DNA from: Candidatus Limosilactobacillus excrementigallinarum
Lineage (GTDB): Bacteria > Bacillota > Bacilli > Lactobacillales > Lactobacillaceae
NCBI GenBank assembly: GCA_019117445.1
Contig: DWZS01000019.1
Location: forward strand, 1 to 41,590
Length of the DNA stretch: 41,590 bases
Direction of reading: 5' to 3'
The notes under the pieces were generated by a model, which was given only the letters and a program-made list of their open reading frames with translations, did no database searches and was not told where the DNA came from. Positions 9,162-19,642 of the stretch are shown here, piece by piece. Within the stretch, counting starts at the first letter, position 1; the number at the start of each line of letters is the position of its first letter. The position numbers and the translations under genes are program-made.

Positions 9162-9572
9162 CTAATTAATATTAATGGTCATTTTAACACTCTGCGACAC
9201 TGTTTGATAAACAGTCGAAACATGTAAAACAAAATCAACAAATTTCTGCTGTTCCTCTGGCGTCAACGGTGTATCAAAACTAAGGTTAATCGTCATTTGG
9301 TCAACCACTGACTTAGCATGACCCAGATCCTTAGTTTCTGCATGAGTCGTTACCCGGAAATTAGTAACTGGATATTGCTTACTCTTAATCACCATTCCGG
9401 CGGACATCGCAATGCAAGAATTAACCGCGCCCGTTAAATACTCCACCGGGTTTGGTCCCGCGTCAGTGTCATCGCTCTTCACATCATCAGCAAAAAAGAT
9501 ATGGCCCCGTGCTTGATTCTTTAATTGCCACTCTTCTGCTTGCAAATCAGTTGTAACTCGATATTCACCCAT
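9162..9572 (-). CDS. OsmC/Ohr-family protein
   Basis: A 136-residue OsmC-fold protein. Classic members reduce organic hydroperoxides using two cysteines. The first conserved site is present in AVNSCIAMS (Cys53), but where the second active-site cysteine (the C-P-V/I type motif) is expected the protein reads STVYQTVSQS, and Cys53 is the only cysteine in the chain. A canonical intramolecular disulfide cycle is therefore not possible; it may act as a one-Cys peroxidase or have another role. GAGGAGGGG precedes the ATG. The gene is 12 bases after the rsmF-like gene and is the last in its unit, ending at the shared terminator. Confidence 0.85.
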   Translation of the reverse strand: MGEYRVTTDLQAEEWQLKNQARGHIFFADDVKSDDTDAGPNPVEYLTGAVNSCIAMSAGMVIKSKQYPVTNFRVTTHAETKDLGHAKSVVDQMTINLSFDTPLTPEEQQKFVDFVLHVSTVYQTVSQSVKMTININ

Positions 9573-9584
9573 CTTTACCCCTCC

Positions 9585-10964
9585 TCAAAATCGCAGTCCT
9601 TTCGGAAAGAAATTCTTAATGGTTCCATTAACCATTTTACCAAACCCGACTGAATGGTGATCACAAACTAGCAGATACCAACCATTGGGTAACGTTTGTT
9701 CGACCCGCAAAACATCACCGTGAACATACTGACGCCACTGATCCCTGGTAATGGCAACCTGGTTAGTTACTTCTTCTGGCTGGCAGCTGAATGCCAATGC
9801 TAGCGAGGGTTCAAAACGGTTCTTTTTTAAAGTCCCTAAATGGAGCCCCGGAGTTTGAACTTGTAAATTAGTCAGCTCCACCATTCCATCTGGTAATGAA
9901 TATAATTGATCACCAAACTTAACCAGGTTTGTAAACGATTGACCAGAAAGATATTCGTTTTGAAAAGCTATGAATAGTTGTTGTTCGTCTTTAGTGAGCC
10001 GCCCATTATTTGTGGAGCCTCGATGTTTCTTCCTACGTTGATTGCGCTGCTTGGATGGTTCCACTACTGACTGGTCACGTAAACGTAGCTTAGCGATAAA
10101 GTGGCCTTCACCCCTGTAATGATGAGGAAAAAGGCGTACCGCCTTAGCTAGCTCAGGGTTGCCGTCAGCCCAATCAGGACGACCATCATCCATTCCAGGA
10201 AATTTCTTGATATCCACCATTTCGAGCGCGGGATATTCCTTTAAGAGCCAAGCAATGTTTTGCTCATCCTCTTCGGGGGCAAACGTACAGGTAGAATATA
10301 CCAAGATTCCACCAGCCTTCAGCATTTTTAGTGCAGATTGTAAAATCTTCCGCTGCCGATTTGCACATTCAGCTGGATAATCCGGATTCCAATATTCGAT
10401 CCCGGCTGGCTCTTTTCGAAACATTCCTTCTCCAGAACAAGGGGCATCAACTAAGATCCGATCAAAGAAGGCTGGAAAATGTTTTTCCAGATTATCTGGT
10501 CGTTCGTTCAAGACAACAGTATTTCTGGTTCCCCACCGTTCAAGGTTAGATGCCAAAATTTGTGCCCGTTTTTTAAAAATTTCGTTTGTAACTAACAAAC
10601 CCTGATCGTGCATTTTAGCAATTAAATGGGTACTTTTCCCACCCGGTGCCGCACACAAATCTAAAACCCGTTCACCCGGCTGGGGATCGACGACTTCACC
10701 AACATACATAGCGGATGGCTCTTGACTATATACCCACCCCGTCACATGGTCCAGCGAGTGACCATCAACCGAACCATAGTAACCATCTGGTACTGCAGGA
10801 ACCTTGCCGTCAGCATCGTCAATCGTTGCCGTTGGGGTACCATTTTTTAGTGGATTTTGGCGAAAGCCACTCGTGCTTGGCTGATTAAATGATGCTAAAA
10901 AGGCGGTAGCTTCATCTCCTAATAATCGTTGATATTTATTTTTAAAAGCTTCTGGTAAGTCCAT
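9585..10964 (-). CDS. RsmF-like 16S rRNA (cytosine-C5) methyltransferase
   Basis: A 459-residue SAM-dependent RNA m5C methyltransferase of the NOL1/NOP2/Sun family. The Rossmann core shows the SAM loop LDLCAAPGGKSTHL (about residues 100-113), the motif IV cysteine in DAPCSGEGMFRK (about 170) and the catalytic motif VI cysteine in YSTCTF (about 223). The C-terminal part, beginning around residue 320 after a Lys/Arg-rich linker, resembles the RsmF-like RNA-binding extension. In lactobacilli such proteins are usually annotated RsmF/RsmB-like; the exact target base cannot be read from sequence. It lies 33 bases after the nuclease gene, with AGAGGGA before the ATG. Confidence 0.88.
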   Translation of the reverse strand: MDLPEAFKNKYQRLLGDEATAFLASFNQPSTSGFRQNPLKNGTPTATIDDADGKVPAVPDGYYGSVDGHSLDHVTGWVYSQEPSAMYVGEVVDPQPGERVLDLCAAPGGKSTHLIAKMHDQGLLVTNEIFKKRAQILASNLERWGTRNTVVLNERPDNLEKHFPAFFDRILVDAPCSGEGMFRKEPAGIEYWNPDYPAECANRQRKILQSALKMLKAGGILVYSTCTFAPEEDEQNIAWLLKEYPALEMVDIKKFPGMDDGRPDWADGNPELAKAVRLFPHHYRGEGHFIAKLRLRDQSVVEPSKQRNQRRKKHRGSTNNGRLTKDEQQLFIAFQNEYLSGQSFTNLVKFGDQLYSLPDGMVELTNLQVQTPGLHLGTLKKNRFEPSLALAFSCQPEEVTNQVAITRDQWRQYVHGDVLRVEQTLPNGWYLLVCDHHSVGFGKMVNGTIKNFFPKGLRF

Positions 10965-10997
10965 GCAATCCCTCTTTTAATTTAAATTCACTTTATT

Positions 10998-11924
10998 TTA
11001 CCATTTTCGAACGTACTGCCGTGGATGATTAGCAATTGGTCGCTGATAATTACCGATAAATTTGAACTGAGAATTCGTTTGATGCTGGTTGTCCGCCGCA
11101 TTTACCGCATCAAGTGGAATCGGAACGCTCATTGTCGAATCTGCAACATAGCTACCACTTTGGTAGTTAATCCGAATTCCCGGTTCAACGTTAAAAAGGT
11201 AAACATTAAAATTTAACTGACCATTGGTCGAAATTGCTTGCAAATTAATACCCCGTGGAACTAATTCTCGACCACGAAAAATTGGGGTAACTTGATAAAT
11301 TACCCGCTGACCATGCTCAATCGCATGCCGGACTTTCGCTTCATAAATGGTCTGTACTTCCTGATTCACAAAGTCAGTTTCCGTAAATAAATTTTGCGGA
11401 TTATTTTGGTCACCAACCATTGTTGGCTGATACTTTCCCGTATCAGAATTAATCCCGGCCGTCAATGAATAGGCAATGAGATGGCCCCGATTATATACTA
11501 GGTTGCCACCATAATTATCATGCCAGCCAGCTGGTTGGGCGTCCTGATCCGATCGCAAGGAGGTATCTGCATGATTATGTTGTTCTAAAAATGCAGTATT
11601 ACCACGTGATGTCCGTCCCAAGTCATCAAGTGGCCGGTAATCAACCCGATTACTAGTCCAAGACCGGGGATTCAACGTAGATCTTCCATGATTAACGTAG
11701 GCAATGACAGATTGCCCTGGTTGATAATTCAGCGTCGCTAATGACTGACGTTGATGGTTAGTGATACCACCGACCACGCTCGCCGGCCGTGAATCCTGTT
11801 GAGCAAACTGACTACGTTGACTAAGCGCATGATGAGCATGGTAAGCAATCGTGCTTCCTTCACCAAGTAATGCCCCCGCAATCAGTAACAGGAAATATTT
11901 ACTTGATTTTTGCCAAAAGTTCAC
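10998..11924 (-). CDS. DNA/RNA non-specific endonuclease, signal-anchored (EndA-like)
   Basis: A 308-residue beta-beta-alpha-metal nuclease exported by an N-terminal hydrophobic segment (YFLLLIAGALLGEG, about residues 10-23). The catalytic motif is YNRGHLIAY with the general-base His148, followed by QNNPQNLFTETDFVNQ, which supplies the metal-binding Asn, and a long helix with an AKVRHAIE segment. Related proteins such as EndA of Streptococcus pneumoniae degrade extracellular DNA or process it during uptake; that role is an inference here. The usual DRGH motif reads NRGH. The start is GTG with GAGGATCA upstream. First gene of a unit with the rsmF-like and osmC-family genes. Confidence 0.88.
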   Translation of the reverse strand: MNFWQKSSKYFLLLIAGALLGEGSTIAYHAHHALSQRSQFAQQDSRPASVVGGITNHQRQSLATLNYQPGQSVIAYVNHGRSTLNPRSWTSNRVDYRPLDDLGRTSRGNTAFLEQHNHADTSLRSDQDAQPAGWHDNYGGNLVYNRGHLIAYSLTAGINSDTGKYQPTMVGDQNNPQNLFTETDFVNQEVQTIYEAKVRHAIEHGQRVIYQVTPIFRGRELVPRGINLQAISTNGQLNFNVYLFNVEPGIRINYQSGSYVADSTMSVPIPLDAVNAADNQHQTNSQFKFIGNYQRPIANHPRQYVRKW

Positions 11925-12023
11925 TTCTGATCCTCACTTTCCAAATCAATAACCATCATATTGTAGCGGATTTTTGATTGAGGAACCATGATTTAGGCAT
12001 AAATTATCATTTTCATAAGGACT

Positions 12024-12064
12024 AAAAAGAGCGTTACCCTGGTCTTATCAACCGGACTAACGCT
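12024..12064 (-). terminator. Terminator after pyrD
   Basis: On the minus strand AGCGTTA pairs with TAACGCT, extended by imperfect pairs (GGT/ACC), around a short loop, followed by CTCTTTTTAG. It begins 16 bases past the pyrD stop and closes the pyrimidine operon. Confidence 0.8.
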
Positions 12065-12080
12065 TCCTTAAAGCAATGTT

Positions 12081-13007
12081 CTAATTTCGTACTGAATTAC
12101 TTAATTCCTGTAATGAATCAATTCCTAACTTATCAAGTAAAGCTGGTAGTTGTTGGGCAATATGCGGGCAAGCATTAATATCTTTAAAGTGCGCTGCTCC
12201 AACCGCCACAGCATTCGCACCAGCCATAAAGAATTCAACAACGTCTGCCGCTGTTGCAATTCCTCCCTGGCCAATAATTGGGAGTTTGGTTGCGTGGGCA
12301 ACTTGATAAATCATCCGCACAGCCAGTGGCTTAATTGCAGTACCAGAATAACCGCCCATCCCGTTTCCGAGAACAGGTTTGCGTGTTTCAATATCAATGT
12401 GCAACCCCAAAACCGTATTGATCAAACTTAGACCGTCAGCGCCTCCTGCTTCTGCCGCCTTAGCAATTTCAACGATATCAGTAACATTGGGCGTTAACTT
12501 AACGTAAACGGGAATTTCTCCAGCAACGTCCTTCACTGCCCGCGTAATTTTCTCCACAGCATGGGGATCCACACCAAAGGACATCCCACCATGGGCAACA
12601 TTCGGACATGAAACGTTGAGTTCTAAAGCATCTACTAAACCGCTGGCCGCTAACTTAGTTGCTACGATCACGTATTCAGATAATGCGGCCCCACCAACAC
12701 TACCTAAAATTGGCAAGTTCGGATAATTTACATGGAGCTTAGGAAGCTTTTCCTTTATCACTACGTCAACACCGGAATTAGTCAATCCCACTGAATTCAT
12801 TACCCCATCAGTTAATTTAGCAATTTGCGGCTGGGGGTTGCCAGTAGTGGCATGAGGCGTAGTGGTCTTAATGGCAAGGGCCCCAAGTTGATTAAAGTCG
12901 ACTTGGTCAGAACCCCATGCGTCACCAAATCCGAAGGTCCCAGAAGCAGGCATCAATGGATTGGACATGTTTAACCCCGGTAATTTAACAGCAATTTGAT
13001 TAGTCAT
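12081..13007 (-). CDS. pyrD: Dihydroorotate dehydrogenase, class 1B catalytic subunit
   Basis: It oxidises dihydroorotate to orotate in pyrimidine synthesis, with FMN in a TIM barrel. The 308-residue protein has the N-terminal [13 protein letters not shown], the active-site segment [16 protein letters not shown] with the catalytic Cys, and the FMN-phosphate region GQGGI...[10 protein letters not shown]. The HGGMSFG form of the active-site loop matches class 1B (NAD-linked) enzymes and not fumarate-using class 1A. Class 1B enzymes normally pair with PyrK, which is not in the window. An upstream GTG at 13022 lies inside the GTGAGGAG ribosome binding site, so the ATG at 13007 is the start. Last gene of the operon, 20 bases after carB. 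Confidence 0.93.
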   Translation of the reverse strand: MTNQIAVKLPGLNMSNPLMPASGTFGFGDAWGSDQVDFNQLGALAIKTTTPHATTGNPQPQIAKLTDGVMNSVGLTNSGVDVVIKEKLPKLHVNYPNLPILGSVGGAALSEYVIVATKLAASGLVDALELNVSCPNVAHGGMSFGVDPHAVEKITRAVKDVAGEIPVYVKLTPNVTDIVEIAKAAEAGGADGLSLINTVLGLHIDIETRKPVLGNGMGGYSGTAIKPLAVRMIYQVAHATKLPIIGQGGIATAADVVEFFMAGANAVAVGAAHFKDINACPHIAQQLPALLDKLGIDSLQELSNSVRN

Positions 13008-13027
13008 AGTAAAACTCCTCACGTTTT

Positions 13028-16000
13028 TTACAATGCTTGAGTTGCAAAAGAACGGTTTTCCAGTGCTCGTAACAGTGCATCGACAGTGTCTAAGGCAGTC
13101 AATAATGGGACATTATGTTCAATGGCAGTTTGCCGAATAATAAAGCCATCCGATGTCTTTTGATAATCATGCCCCATCGTGTTGATAACAATATCAACCT
13201 GGTCCCTGATCGCATCAAGAATATTATGCTGCCCTGCTTCATGGAGCTTATCCACCACTTCGACATGCAGTCCATTTTTTTGAAGAAAATCGGCAGTTCC
13301 ACTTGTGGCGAGCAAACGGTAGCCAATTTTAGCGAACCGTTGCGCAATTGGCAAAATCGCTTGTTTATCATGATCTTCAATCGTTAGCAGAACGTTCCCA
13401 TTTTCTGGAAGTTTCATTTTTGCACCCACAAAGGCTTTATATAAGGCTTTTTCGAAGGTTTCATCGCTGCCCATCACTTCACCGGTCGACTTCATTTCGG
13501 GTCCTAAGAAAGCATCAACATCATCCAATTTATTAAAGCTAAAGACTGGAGCCTTAACGTGAACCATTTGTGGTTCGCGGTACAAGCCATCTTGATAGCC
13601 TTGAGCCCTTAATGATTCGCCGAGAATGACCCGGGTCGCGACCTGTGCCATTTCAATTCCCGTGATCTTACTTAGGAATGGGACCGTTCGACTAGCCCGT
13701 GGATTAACTTCCAAAACATAAGCCTCATGATTATGAATAATAAATTGAATATTCATAATACCAATGCACTTCAGCGCAAGACATAATTTTTTGGTAGCGT
13801 CGACAATCTGTTGCTTAATATCTTGGTCAAAACTTTGTGGTGGATAGACTGCCATTGAATCACCAGAGTGGACCCCAGCGCGTTCGATATGCTCCATGAT
13901 TCCCGGCAACAGAACGTCTGTCCCATCACAAATGGCATCAACTTCACATTCTCGTCCTTCAAGATATGCATCAATCAAAATGGGATGATCAGCTGCAACG
14001 TTAGCGTTATCTTGCAGGTATTGTTCCAATTCAGTTTCGTTATAAACGATTTCCATCGCTTTACCACCCAGAACATAACTCGGCCGGACTAATACCGGAT
14101 AGCCAATTTTAGTTGCTGCTGCAATGACCCCTTCATGAGTCGTCGCTGTCAAACCAACGGGTTGTTTCAACTGCAGATCCTTAATGACTTGATCGAAGAT
14201 CCGCCGATCTTCTGCTGCATCCAAATCTTGTACGCTGGTACCTAAAATCTTAATTCCATGCTGGTCCAACCCCGCGGCAAGGTTAATAGCAGTTTGTCCA
14301 CCGAATTGAACAATCACTCCTGCTGGTTGTTCTAAGTCACAAACGTTTAAAACATCTTCCAAGGTTAACGGTTCGAAGTATAACTTATCCGAAATTGAAA
14401 AGTCTGTTGAAACCGTTTCAGGATTTGAATTCATCACGATTGCTTCATACCCATGTCGTTGAATTGCTTTGACACAGTGAACGGTGGCGTAATCAAATTC
14501 AACCCCTTGACCAATTCGAATGGGCCCAGAACCAATTACCAAAATTGCTGGTTTTGTGGAGCGGTGACTTTCATTTTCATGATCATAAGTACTGTAAAAA
14601 TATGGCGTTGCCGAAGCAAATTCGGCTGCACAAGTATCCACCATCTTATAAACAGGAACAATCCCATTAGTAAGCCGTAATTGACGGACGACATCCACAG
14701 TAGTTTTCCAAAGATGAGCAATTGTCTCATCGCTAAAGCCGTATTGCTTGGCTTGCTTCAAAACTCCTAAGTCATGTGGCTGACTTTCAATTGTGGTTTC
14801 TAATTCCACTAAATGTTGAACAATATCCAAAAAGTAATCATTAATTTTGGTTAATTCGTGAATATCTTCAATTGAATAACCACGGCGGTATGCTTCCGCA
14901 ATGTAGAATAAACGGTCATCCTGCGCATGGACCAGTTTATCTTCTAATTCCACATCCGTGGCCTGATGGGCCGCTGGCAAAAAGAAATCCTTCGTATCAA
15001 TTTCCAGTGACCGAACCGCCTTTTGAAAAGCCTCTTCGGCATTGCGACCAATGGCCATGACTTCTCCCGTGGCTTTCATTTGGCTACCTAGTGTCCGATC
15101 GGCTCGGGTAAATTTATCAAACGGCCACCGTGGAATCTTGCAAACAACATAGTCTAGTGCTGGTTCAAATTCCGCATAAGTGGTCCCGGTAACGGGGTTA
15201 ATAATTTCATCCAATGTCAAGCCAACCGCAATTTTAGCAGCCATTTTTGCAATTGGGTAACCAGTGGCCTTGGAAGCTAATGCCGATGACCGCGAAACCC
15301 GTGGGTTAACTTCAATCACATCATAGTGGTAACTATTGGGGTCTAAGGCGAGCTGAACATTGCAGCCCCCTTCGATTTTCAATGCACGAATCAGCTTGAG
15401 GGCACAATCCCGTAACATTTGGTATTCACGATCCGATAAAGTTTGGTTGGGGGCAAAGACGATGGAATCACCAGTGTGGATCCCCACTGGGTCAAAGTTT
15501 TCCATACAACATACCACCATCGCATCGTCTTTGGCATCCCGCATTACTTCAAATTCGATTTCTTTATACCCGGCAATAGATTTTTCAATTAAACATTGGG
15601 TGACCGGTGATAAATCAAGGCCGTTGGCAGCGATAATTTTCATTTCATCATCATCATGACACATTCCACCACCAGTGCCACCCATCGTAAATGCCGGCCG
15701 AACAATCACTGGGTAGCCAATTTTATGGGCAAATGCTAACGCTTCATCAACTGTCGAGACTGTTTGCGAGGCCGGAACTGGTTCATGCAATTGTTGCATT
15801 AATTCCTTAAAGCGTTCCCGATCTTCAGCCTGGTCAATCGAATCCAATTTAGTCCCTAGCAACTGGATGCCTAATTCATCTAAAAGGCCGGTCTTAGCAA
15901 GAGCCACAGCTAAGTTCAAGCCAATCTGGCCACCTAATGTTGGTAAGATAGCATCCGGATATTCTTGCCGGATAATTCGGGAAACTGATTCGACCGTCAA

Positions 16001-16204
16001 CGGTTCAATATAAACGTGATCAGCAATTTCATTATCCGTCATAATAGTTGCCGGATTTGAGTTAACGAGAACCGTTTCATAACCTTCTTCTTTCAGCGCT
16101 AAACAGGCCTGAGTCCCTGAATAGTCAAATTCTGCTGCTTGACCAATAATAATGGGACCGGAGCCAAAGACCATAATCTTATGAATATCCTTGCGTTTAG
16201 GCAT
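13028..16204 (-). CDS. carB: Carbamoyl-phosphate synthase large subunit
   Basis: With CarA it makes carbamoyl phosphate from ammonia, bicarbonate and two ATP. The 1058-residue chain has two homologous halves, each with an ATP-grasp domain: [20 protein letters not shown] near residue 15 and [18 protein letters not shown] near residue 555. Each half also carries a paired [16 protein letters not shown] segment and an EVNPR motif, consistent with internal duplication. The C-terminal MGS-like allosteric domain (about 930-1058) is present. Length is normal for Gram-positive CarB. It begins 2 bases after carA, with AAAGGAGGA inside the carA 3' end, so the two are translationally linked. Confidence 0.97.
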   Translation of the reverse strand: MPKRKDIHKIMVFGSGPIIIGQAAEFDYSGTQACLALKEEGYETVLVNSNPATIMTDNEIADHVYIEPLTVESVSRIIRQEYPDAILPTLGGQIGLNLAVALAKTGLLDELGIQLLGTKLDSIDQAEDRERFKELMQQLHEPVPASQTVSTVDEALAFAHKIGYPVIVRPAFTMGGTGGGMCHDDDEMKIIAANGLDLSPVTQCLIEKSIAGYKEIEFEVMRDAKDDAMVVCCMENFDPVGIHTGDSIVFAPNQTLSDREYQMLRDCALKLIRALKIEGGCNVQLALDPNSYHYDVIEVNPRVSRSSALASKATGYPIAKMAAKIAVGLTLDEIINPVTGTTYAEFEPALDYVVCKIPRWPFDKFTRADRTLGSQMKATGEVMAIGRNAEEAFQKAVRSLEIDTKDFFLPAAHQATDVELEDKLVHAQDDRLFYIAEAYRRGYSIEDIHELTKINDYFLDIVQHLVELETTIESQPHDLGVLKQAKQYGFSDETIAHLWKTTVDVVRQLRLTNGIVPVYKMVDTCAAEFASATPYFYSTYDHENESHRSTKPAILVIGSGPIRIGQGVEFDYATVHCVKAIQRHGYEAIVMNSNPETVSTDFSISDKLYFEPLTLEDVLNVCDLEQPAGVIVQFGGQTAINLAAGLDQHGIKILGTSVQDLDAAEDRRIFDQVIKDLQLKQPVGLTATTHEGVIAAATKIGYPVLVRPSYVLGGKAMEIVYNETELEQYLQDNANVAADHPILIDAYLEGRECEVDAICDGTDVLLPGIMEHIERAGVHSGDSMAVYPPQSFDQDIKQQIVDATKKLCLALKCIGIMNIQFIIHNHEAYVLEVNPRASRTVPFLSKITGIEMAQVATRVILGESLRAQGYQDGLYREPQMVHVKAPVFSFNKLDDVDAFLGPEMKSTGEVMGSDETFEKALYKAFVGAKMKLPENGNVLLTIEDHDKQAILPIAQRFAKIGYRLLATSGTADFLQKNGLHVEVVDKLHEAGQHNILDAIRDQVDIVINTMGHDYQKTSDGFIIRQTAIEHNVPLLTALDTVDALLRALENRSFATQAL

Positions 16205-16206
16205 AA

Positions 16207-17286
16207 TTAGCGTTCCTCCTTTTGCTGATCAACCATATTGATAAAATCGTCAAACAATGCGTCTGCATCGTGGGGACCAGGAGCTGCATCTGGGTGAAAT
16301 TGCACTGAAAATGCCGGGTAATGCTTGTGCCGCAATCCTTCGACCGTCCCATCGTTCACTTCTTCATGAGTGATTAACAATTGATCCTTATCAACAGACT
16401 TCGCATCAACCGCATACCCGTGATTTTGGGAGGTAAACGCAATCTTCCCCGTTGCAATATCCCGGACCGGATGATTAAACCCACGATGACCAAACTTCAT
16501 CTTGTAAGTTTTTGCCCCATTGGCTAGCGCAAAAATTTGGTGACCCATGCAAATGCCAAAGAGAGGAAAATGTTGCTCAATTTCCGCCACCATTTTTACT
16601 GCTGCGGTCATTTCTTCCGGATCACCAGGGCCATTGCTCAAAAGAACACCATCCGGATTAAGGTTCATGATTTGTTGGGCCGTGGTTGAACAAGGTACCA
16701 CAATCACATTACAGTCACGCTTGGCTAACTCCCGAAGAATACTGTGCTTGATTCCAAAATCAACGACCACAATGTTGCGCTTCGTTCCCGGATTAGGGTA
16801 TGCGGACTTCGTGGAGACTTTTTGAATAATCCCTTTGGTGGGCTGCACCTGCTTTAAATGCGCAATCACTTCATCAACCTGTTCAACACTGTCCACAATC
16901 GTACCCCGCAAGGTTCCATGTTCACGTAATTGACGGACCAATTCACGAGTATCAATTCCTTGCAATCCCGGAATATTATTTTGTTTTAAGAAATGCGGTA
17001 AAGTATCCTGCATCCGCCAACTGCTGGGGCGCCGTGCCAATTGACGACAAATTACACCCTTAATCTGTGGTTCCAGACTTTCCAAGTCATCAAGATTGAC
17101 CCCATAGTTACCAATTAACGGGTTAGTAAACACCAGAATTTGGTTGGCGTAAGACTGATCGGTAATTGACTCCTGATAGCCCGTCATTCCAGTGTTAAAA
17201 ACTACTTCCCCAATGGTTGAAACCGTGGCACCAAATCCTTCACCGGCAAATACACTACCATCTTCTAAAACTAAGTATCGCTTCAT
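16207..17286 (-). CDS. carA: Carbamoyl-phosphate synthase small (glutaminase) subunit
   Basis: It hydrolyses glutamine and channels ammonia to CarB. The 359-residue protein has an N-terminal CarA-specific domain and a C-terminal class I glutamine amidotransferase domain with LSNGPGDP, the nucleophile Cys246 in GICMGHQ, and His331 in [13 protein letters not shown]. The third member of the Cys-His-Glu triad is Asp333 here where E. coli has Glu. I recall the same [10 protein letters not shown] form in other Lactobacillales, so it is likely a lineage trait and not a defect. One base separates it from pyrC. Confidence 0.96.
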   Translation of the reverse strand: MKRYLVLEDGSVFAGEGFGATVSTIGEVVFNTGMTGYQESITDQSYANQILVFTNPLIGNYGVNLDDLESLEPQIKGVICRQLARRPSSWRMQDTLPHFLKQNNIPGLQGIDTRELVRQLREHGTLRGTIVDSVEQVDEVIAHLKQVQPTKGIIQKVSTKSAYPNPGTKRNIVVVDFGIKHSILRELAKRDCNVIVVPCSTTAQQIMNLNPDGVLLSNGPGDPEEMTAAVKMVAEIEQHFPLFGICMGHQIFALANGAKTYKMKFGHRGFNHPVRDIATGKIAFTSQNHGYAVDAKSVDKDQLLITHEEVNDGTVEGLRHKHYPAFSVQFHPDAAPGPHDADALFDDFINMVDQQKEER

Positions 17287-17287
17287 A

Positions 17288-18574
17288 TTAATTGTCCTTT
17301 CGTCGGTAAACTACTTGCCCATCAACCAAAGTCATTACGGTCGTACCATAAACCTCATCACCAGTAAATGGGGTATTAATGCCCTTTGATTCATAATCAT
17401 TTACATTAATCGTTGCCGGATGGTCAATATCAAAAATGGCAATATCTGCTGGCTTCCCCGGTTCCAAATGGCCAGCCTGTTCAAGATGGAACAAGTCAGC
17501 TGGTTTGGCTGTCATTAAGTCAATTAGTTTCGAAAGAGAAATGATTCCGGGCTGCACTAATTTAGTGTAGAGTTCACTAAAGGCAGTTTCGCTTCCGGTA
17601 ATCCCATTGGCTGCATGACAGAAATCAGCTGGCTTATCCGCAACCGTGTGGGGAGCATGATCAGTAGCGATCATATCAATCGTCCCGTCTTGGAGCCCTT
17701 GAATTAATGCTTGCCGATCAGCTGTCGTCCGCAGTGGTGGATTCATTTTGTAGTTTGTATCATGACCATCAATATCATCAACCGTCAAGAGTAAATGGTG
17801 CGGTGAGGCTTCGCAGGTTACGTTTACCCCCTGCTGCTTAGCAAAACGTACCATTTCAATACTTTCTTTTGTGGACACGTGGCAAATATGATAATGAACT
17901 CCAGTCGCCTTAGCTAAGACCAGATCACGTGCTACTTGGGATGACTCAGAAACACTCGGTGCACCAGGTAAGCCTAATTCCTTTGACCGTTGGCACTCAG
18001 TCATCACCCCACCAAACAGCAACGAATTATCTTCAACGTGAGCAGCTAGTGGTAAGCCGAATTTAGCGGCTTCTTTCATTGCTCGATACATCGTGCCCGC
18101 TGTTTGTACTCCGGCACCATCGTTGCTCACCGCAAAGGCGCCTGCTTTCTTGATGCCAGCAAAGTCGACGAGTTGATCGCCAGTCCGGCCTGTCGTGATC
18201 GTGGCAAATTGTTCAATATGCACAAACCCTTCTTGCCGATTCCGTTTGACCATTTCAGCCACCCGTTCGGGAGTATCTGGACTGGGCGTTAAATTTGGCA
18301 TCGCCCCAACTGTCGTAAAACCACCATGGGCAGCAGCTAAGGAACCAGTCTTGATGGTTTCCTTTTGTGTTTCACCAGGGTCGCGGTAATGAACATGGAC
18401 GTCAACTAACCCTGGCGTAACTAACATTCCCGTTGCATCAATCGTTTTATCGACGTCGTTTTCAAAACTCCCTGGTTTTCCAATCGCTTGAATCATTTGA
18501 CCATCAATCAAGATATCTGCCACAAGCAAACGACCATCAACATCAACTGTTCCATTTTGAATCAGTGTTTTCAT
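17288..18574 (-). CDS. pyrC: Dihydroorotase
   Basis: It cyclises carbamoyl aspartate to dihydroorotate. This is a 428-residue type I (amidohydrolase-superfamily) enzyme with the zinc-ligand motif [10 protein letters not shown] near residue 60, the following zinc-site His residues in CHVSTKES, and the catalytic Asp in ATDHAPHT at about residue 305. The C-terminal PADIAIFD...TPFTG segment closes the metal-dependent hydrolase fold. Its ATG overlaps the pyrB stop by one base (TAATG), and its own stop is one base before the carA ATG, so it is tightly coupled in the operon. Confidence 0.96.
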   Translation of the reverse strand: MKTLIQNGTVDVDGRLLVADILIDGQMIQAIGKPGSFENDVDKTIDATGMLVTPGLVDVHVHYRDPGETQKETIKTGSLAAAHGGFTTVGAMPNLTPSPDTPERVAEMVKRNRQEGFVHIEQFATITTGRTGDQLVDFAGIKKAGAFAVSNDGAGVQTAGTMYRAMKEAAKFGLPLAAHVEDNSLLFGGVMTECQRSKELGLPGAPSVSESSQVARDLVLAKATGVHYHICHVSTKESIEMVRFAKQQGVNVTCEASPHHLLLTVDDIDGHDTNYKMNPPLRTTADRQALIQGLQDGTIDMIATDHAPHTVADKPADFCHAANGITGSETAFSELYTKLVQPGIISLSKLIDLMTAKPADLFHLEQAGHLEPGKPADIAIFDIDHPATINVNDYESKGINTPFTGDEVYGTTVMTLVDGQVVYRRKDN

Positions 18575-19527
18575 TATTTTAATCCTCCTAGGTGCCGGCC
18601 ACGTAGCACAGCTTCCAACATTGCCATCCGCATGAAGACGCCATTCTGCATTTGAAGGAAGAAGGCACTCTTTGGTGCTTCCACTAGGTCACCTGCTAAT
18701 TCCACATCGTGATTAATTGGACCAGGGTGCATGATCAAGCATTCTGGTTTTAATCGATCATATCGGGCCTGGTTAATCCCATATTCGGCATGATACTTGG
18801 CTGCATCAAATTGGCTTTCGTTTGCATCTCCAGCGTGGCGTTCGTGTTGAACCCTCAATAGCATCATAACGTCAACTTGATCAACCAATTCATCCAAGGA
18901 CCGATATTCTCCATAACGATCAAAGGCGTGATCGTACCAATATTCAGGACCGGAAAAGTAGACCTTGGCCCCCAGCCGCGTCAAAATTTCCATATTGCTG
19001 CGGGCTACTCGCGAGTTGGTAATGTCTCCGACAATGGCCACTTTTAATCCCTGAAAGCCCCCAAAGTGTTCATGAATTGTCATCATATCGAGCAGGCTTT
19101 GGGAAGGATGCTGACCACTTCCATCCCCGGCATTCACAATTCCAAGGTTAAGATGATGGTTGGCCGCCGGATGAATTAATGGTTCATAGTATTCATTTTC
19201 TGAATCGCGAATTACCGTCAAATCAACCCCTAGAGCATTCATCACTAAGCAGGTATCATACATGGTTTCACCCTTGCTGCGGGAACTGTGCGAACCATCA
19301 AACGGTATTTCGGTCAGGCCCAGCTTCTTTTCTGCCATCGCAAAACTCGTATGAGTTCGGGTGGAATTTTCAAAAAACATGTTCGTTACGTATACCGGTT
19401 GCGTAAGCTGTGGGACAGCACCGCCTTGCTTAAAGGATTCCGCTCGATTAATTAACGCCTTAATTTCTGGAACGGTTAGGTGTTCAACACTGACAAAATG
19501 AGATAATGCTACTAAATCTTCAGTCAT
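18574..19527 (-). CDS. pyrB: Aspartate carbamoyltransferase, catalytic subunit
   Basis: It joins carbamoyl phosphate and aspartate to form carbamoyl aspartate, the committed pyrimidine step. The 317-residue protein shows the carbamoyl-phosphate loop STRTHTSF (residues 55-62), the neighbouring [12 protein letters not shown] loop, HPSQSLLDM and the C-terminal [11 protein letters not shown]. No regulatory PyrI subunit is present, as in Bacillus. A longer frame from 19587 would run through the terminator hairpin of the attenuator; the ATG at 19527 follows AGAGGAGAA and gives the conserved [11 protein letters not shown] start. Expression is controlled by the PyrR attenuator immediately upstream. 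Confidence 0.96.
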   Translation of the reverse strand: MTEDLVALSHFVSVEHLTVPEIKALINRAESFKQGGAVPQLTQPVYVTNMFFENSTRTHTSFAMAEKKLGLTEIPFDGSHSSRSKGETMYDTCLVMNALGVDLTVIRDSENEYYEPLIHPAANHHLNLGIVNAGDGSGQHPSQSLLDMMTIHEHFGGFQGLKVAIVGDITNSRVARSNMEILTRLGAKVYFSGPEYWYDHAFDRYGEYRSLDELVDQVDVMMLLRVQHERHAGDANESQFDAAKYHAEYGINQARYDRLKPECLIMHPGPINHDVELAGDLVEAPKSAFFLQMQNGVFMRMAMLEAVLRGRHLGGLK

Positions 19528-19540
19528 AATATTCTCCTCT

Positions 19541-19639
19541 ATAAAAATAAAACCCGGTCGCAATAATTGCTCCGGGAGATGGTTCACGCCTAGCGTGATT
19601 TTATTACCATCTCACCCTCTCTGGAGCACCCTTAATGGT
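19541..19639 (-). promoter_or_regulatory. PyrR-responsive attenuator between pyrR and pyrB
   Basis: In RNA order three exclusive structures can be read. (1) A PyrR-binding hairpin closed by ACCAT/ATGGT (19635-19639 with 19606-19610) displays GCTCCAGAGAGGGT (19614-19627), close to the PyrR consensus ARUCCNGNGAGGYU. (2) An antiterminator pairs GAGATGGT with ACCATCTC (19606-19613 with 19576-19583) around an inner TCACGC/GCGTGA stem. (3) A terminator pairs CCCGG/CCGGG with an inner GCAA/TTGC (19553-19576), followed by TTTTATTTTT. ATGGT is shared by structures 1 and 2, so PyrR binding would free the terminator when UMP/UTP is high. Confidence 0.9.
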
Positions 19640-19642
19640 CAA

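Noticed and set aside
19528..19587. N-terminal extension of pyrB
   Set aside because: It would be translated from the terminator arm of the attenuator, and a strong ribosome binding site precedes the ATG at 19527.
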